Positions 61,130-64,000 of a DNA stretch of 64,000 nt are shown here, piece by piece. The position numbers and the translations under genes were made by a program. Numbering within the stretch: position 1 is the stretch's first letter; each line of letters starts with the position of its first letter. Source of the DNA: Siphonodentalium dalli (taxonomy: Eukaryota > Mollusca > Scaphopoda > Gadilida > Siphonodentaliidae); contig CP136061.1 of NCBI GenBank assembly GCA_032622095.1, forward strand, positions 67,275,127 through 67,339,126, read 5' to 3'. The notes below the pieces were generated by a model. That model did not search any database. It worked only from the letters and a program-made list of their open reading frames with translations, and had not been told where the DNA came from.

Positions 61130-61359
61130 ACAGCCTGGAATATTACACTCAGGCTACAGTTCGAGAGCACTCTCGAATAAGCATAAGATGACTGCGCAGT
61201 CATAAACATATTAAGCTACTATTGATAAGCCAGATAAGTTACCAGACAGGTTATAACGTTATGGCGACACTACCACTACCACCATCTGCAGGACCGCCAT
61301 AGAGTGCGCAGCACTCCCCCAAACCAGGAGCTCCATGCCCAATTACAGCAATGAAACAG

Positions 61360-61945
61360 TTAAACCACCGGGAAAACCATAGTGTCAGATGCCAGGAAGG
61401 TCTCCAGGGCGCCCCGGAGACTATTCAGATAGATATTGTTGCCGACGGGGGAGAGATGGATCCCATCTGAACGAAGCGCAAATGGCTGGGTGCTTGATGC
61501 CACGACCCCCGTGATGTAAGACAAAGCCCAACATGCGTTGGATAAAGTCCCGGCGCTGGCGAGCACCAATACTCGGGCGATGGGCGTTGTGCCAATAGCG
61601 GCGCGGGAATACTTGTGACCAAATAAGGGTGCAGTCAGGCAACGATTCATGCACCTATGAAAGTTCCCGCTTAACATTGGCATGTAATTCACGGTACCCA
61701 CCGGCTGTGAGGTCGTTCGAGCCAAGCTGGATGATGTGGGTAGGATGCCGAGACTGCGGACAAGCGGCGAGCTCCCGAGCGAACGGGCGTGGAAATCGCC
61801 CCACAGCATCCCACGAGTGCAGATCCATCGAACAGAAGCGCCGTGGCTGGACAGCTGGAGATGTTGGCCAACAGAACGCCGCACAGCACGCTGGTGAGCC
61901 CAGTAGACGTGGGACGAACCCAAGACCCAGATACTGGCTACTGAA
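61360..61945 (-). pseudogene. SGNH/GDSL-type hydrolase domain remnant of the retroelement
   Basis: The motifs of SGNH hydrolases are present on the minus strand but in different frames. Block I is W-V-L-G-S-S-H (about 61920), block III is I-Q-L-G-S-N-D-L (61723-61709), then L-I-W-S-Q-V-F-P-R-R-Y-W, and block V is S-D-G-I-H-L-S-P-V-G-N-N (about 61470-61435). At least two frameshifts separate them. It begins right after the YR stop, so it was an extra ORF or polyprotein end. Such domains are reported in some retroelements; the role is unknown. Confidence 0.75.
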
Positions 61946-61951
61946 ACGAGA

Positions 61952-62285
61952 CTAAGCAGATGTTGAGTGGATGAATCGACGACAAACATCAGACCGCCAA
62001 CGACCCCGGTGGAGGAAGGCATGGTAAGGGGTGCCCAGATCCGCCAGATAGGTAGCACTACCCGAACGAAATGGTGGAAAAGGTTGAAGCAGAATGCCGG
62101 GAGCGATGAAGCCCCGCGATAAACCCGACGATAGCGTGTTCCGGGAGCGGCCAGGAAACGGCCAAGCGATGCCGGTGTGCGAAAACGAGATAAGCCTGTA
62201 TGGCGGTGCGATACGTGCGGTGAGTATATGGCGCCCGGGAGGACGTCAAAAGCAGCGTTACATGTCGACGCAGGTCCACAGGCAC
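61952..62285 (-). pseudogene. Tyrosine recombinase remnant with internal deletion
   Basis: The N-terminal core-binding part is visible: Y-T-H-R-T-Y-R-T-A-I-Q-A-Y, F-A-H-R-H-R-L and A-I-V-G-F-I-A-G-L-H. Soon after S-A-S-T-F-S-T-I-S-F the sequence jumps to a C-terminal piece in another frame, H-R-G-R-W-R-S-D-V-C-R-R-F-I-H, stop at 61952. Arg box I and the H-x-x-R box are missing, so several hundred bases were deleted. In the C-terminal piece the position where family members carry the Tyr nucleophile (R-Y-I-type) is Phe (TTC). Not functional. Confidence 0.72.
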
Positions 62286-62865
62286 CTGGGAAATGGTGTT
62301 GGCGTTCGGGCGGCGGACAGCGCCAGTTGACGGAAACGTTTCATCTGGAAACGAGAGAGGCTGTCAGCGAGAGCATTATCACGAGACGCGATCCATGAAG
62401 CACGCAAGGAGATGTTGTGAGACAGGAGCAGCAGGACCAGCTGGCGCAACAGGGCCATGAGCGGCTTGCATTTGGAAGTTTGGTAGTTGATGGCGCGGAC
62501 CACGGTAATGATATCACAGTGTAAATGGAGGCGATGATTTCGGAGGCGACGCCCCCAGACGCTGATGCCACTAAGACGGGGAACATCTCGAGGACACCCA
62601 TATTGCGGGTCAGGCCCAAAGCATGCCAAGGAAGGGGCCACGTACCAAAAGCCCAAAGGCCGTTGAAATAAGCGCCAAAGCCGCCGGACTGACCACAAGC
62701 GTCCATGTGGAAATTGATGTCGGTATCATGGAGCCAGGTCGCAGAAGGGAAAAGGTAGATCCCATTGAATGACGTGAAGAACTGTAACCACGTGGCCAGA
62801 TCGGCACATGCCAGAAGTAATTCGGATTTTGTGATTCGGCTTAGAAAATCCCTGCAGGGCATCAA
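62286..62865 (-). pseudogene. RNase H domain of the DIRS/Ngaro-type element, frameshifted
   Basis: The reading continues in the RT frame: C-R-D-F-L-S-R-I-T-K, then F-H-M-D-A-C-G-Q-S-G-G-F-G-A (first Asp), W-P-L-P-W-H and R-N-M-G-V-L-E-M-F-P-V-L (Glu). Near 62560 the frame changes, and the rest is in another frame: S-V-W-G-R-R-L-R-N, L-H-C-D-I-I-T-V-V (Asp; family has C-D-N, here C-D-I), S-H-N-I, and N-A-L-A-D-S-L-S-R-F. All four acidic positions are recognisable. Confidence 0.85.
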
Positions 62866-62868
62866 TCA

Positions 62869-63810
62869 GGCGACGACAAATTGGGCGGCCCGGACGAACC
62901 GCCTTGCACGCAAATGGTAATGAGCCAGTGAGCGACTGTAGTTCACGACCGAGATTTTACGGCAGCGCAAAGCCAGAGAGATTGTGGACTGAATAGCTGT
63001 GAGCTTCTCAGCAGGGAGACGCACCGCGTTAGCCAACGTATCGAGTGCGAGACCAAGGTAGCAGAGCTTCGAGGTGGGCGAGACCGTTTTATCATGAGCA
63101 ATAGGTACGCCAAGACCAGAGCAAACGCGATGAAACATGTCAAGACTGTCCGAGGCCTGGGACGTGGCTGGCGGACCACAGAACAGGAAGTCATCGCAGT
63201 AGTACAAGATGTGTGGGTTGCCGGACCGCTGCTTAACAACCCATTCCAAAAATGTTGAGAATTTTTCAAAAGTTGCGCACGACACGCTGCAGCCGAAAGG
63301 TAAGCAGTTGTCGAAATAAAACATGTCGTCCAGTTTAAAACCAAGTTGATCGAAATCGCCCGGGTAGATGCGAAGATTACGATATGCAGCCTCTAAATCC
63401 CTGCGCGCGAGCAATGTCCCGGTCCCAAGGGACCGGATGGTGGCAACAGCAGCGTCAAAACTGGTATATGTGACAGTGAATTCGCGCGGAATATGATCAT
63501 TGAGCGACTGGCCTGCCGGATAGGAGAGGTGATGGATGCGACGGAATGAGTCGGGTTCATGTTTAGGCACCAGTCCAAGCGGCGACACGCGGAGCGATGG
63601 AATTGGACGAGCGCAGAAAGGACCAGCAATGCGACCTTCCTGAAGGATCTTTTCCCGGACGACCTCGGGACGGTCACGAGCAGACTTGAGGTTCGGAGCG
63701 TCAGTTGCATACGCGGGCCAGTATAATGGAGCGGAAAAACCACGAGTAAAACCGAACCGGAGTTCCCGCGCGGCTTGGTGGTGAGGGTACTTCCTAAGCC
63801 ACCAACACAA
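62869..63810 (-). pseudogene. Reverse transcriptase domain of the DIRS/Ngaro-type element
   Basis: The 314-residue open stretch shows RT blocks in order: P-S-L-R-V-S-P-L-G-L-V-P-K and F-R-R-I-H-H-L-S-Y-P, then L-A-R-R-D-L-E-A-A-Y-R (first catalytic Asp), L-P-F-G-C-S-V-S-C-A-T-F-E-K-F and Y-Y-C-D-D-F-L-F (catalytic Y-C-D-D), then the thumb. Stops at both ends (TAG 63813-63811 and TGA 62868-62866) are in the same frame as neighbouring domains, so they are nonsense mutations inside a former polyprotein. The catalytic residues themselves are intact. Confidence 0.9.
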
Positions 63811-64000
63811 CTAGACAAGATTAATGGCGGAAGGGGTGAGCTGGTAGACGTGGCTGGCGACCGTCGCGGGCTGAGCGACGAAAGTCTTGTCCATGGGCAG
63901 CGGTTGCGGCATGAGGCTCTGAGCAGATGTTGCAGATGTGTCGAAACGACAGTTTGGCCAGGAGCAGAGGCCGGCGTTGAGTTCAAAACAGACGGGACTG
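63811..64000 (-). pseudogene. gag C-terminal fragment with zinc-knuckle-like motif
   Basis: The frame reads F-E-L-N-A-G-L-C-S-W-P-N-C-R-F, the style of the gag end in DIRS/Ngaro elements (F-x-x-x-G-x-C-x4-C-x-F), although the later His/Cys ligands are not evident. It continues M-D-K-T-F-V-A-Q and Q-L-T-P-S-A-I-N-L-V, then hits an in-frame TAG (63813-63811). After that the RT frame continues without shift. Confidence 0.6.

Larger units (their letters stand above)
59895..64000 (-). mobile_element. DIRS/Ngaro-type tyrosine-recombinase retrotransposon, degraded, 5' end outside window
   Basis: On the minus strand from the right edge: gag zinc-knuckle end, RT, RNase H, YR remnant, SGNH-hydrolase remnant, then two 404-bp direct repeats. 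Such elements use a tyrosine recombinase in place of an integrase. The downstream repeat layout (B1 61129-60726, middle 60725-60299, B2 60298-59895) fits the split direct repeats (A1...B1-A2-B2) of Ngaro-type elements; A1 would be upstream, outside the window. GC content is clearly higher than the surrounding intron. Multiple stops and frameshifts show that it is inactive. Insertion is inferred to be in a UPF2 intron. Confidence 0.85.

Overview
The window is nuclear DNA of an animal, probably a marine invertebrate. A lophotrochozoan such as a mollusc would fit the AT-rich, transposon-dense, heterozygous-looking sequence and the retroelement mix, but nothing in the window fixes the taxon. There are no bacterial-style genes. 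The coding content is short exons with GT/AG borders and matching phases, spread through long repeat-filled introns.

Two host genes are recognised, arranged head to head. On the minus strand, from about 34.2 kb down to the left edge, lie the first seven coding exons of MCM10 (replication initiation factor): start codon, acidic N-terminus, coiled coil and the entry into the OB-fold. The 3' half of the gene lies outside the window. On the plus strand, from 47.0 kb to 58.6 kb, lie the first nine coding exons of UPF2 (nonsense-mediated decay factor), from the start codon into the first MIF4G domain; its 3' part lies beyond the window. The roughly 12.8 kb between the two start codons carries repeats and no recognised gene.

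The large MCM10 intron between 6.9 and 27.35 kb holds a broken Penelope-like retroelement (7.3-8.9 kb). It also holds a 16.4-kb array (9,966-26,360) built from three blocks, a, b and c, in the order a b c b' a b c b' c: a roughly 7.0-kb higher-order unit repeated twice plus one extra c. Each c block begins with a 69-nt partial copy of MCM10 exon 4 that keeps an open, phase-preserving frame between an AG and a GTGAGT, so it could act as a cassette exon.

The remaining introns and the intergenic space are full of non-autonomous DNA transposons with visible termini: a set of elements flanked by TTAA, mostly starting CCCTTT (piggyBac-like signature); TA-flanked elements, including one whose empty site survives in two neighbouring tandem repeats; a hAT-like element with an 8-bp duplication; an element with very long inverted termini that encloses a PHD-finger ORF; and many near-perfect palindromes. 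A 42/48-bp minisatellite and a C26 tract lie in the last UPF2 intron visible.

The right end (59.9-64.0 kb, minus strand) is a decayed tyrosine-recombinase retrotransposon of the DIRS/Ngaro type: gag zinc-knuckle end, RT, RNase H, a deleted YR, an SGNH-hydrolase remnant, and split direct repeats matching a B1-A2-B2 terminus.
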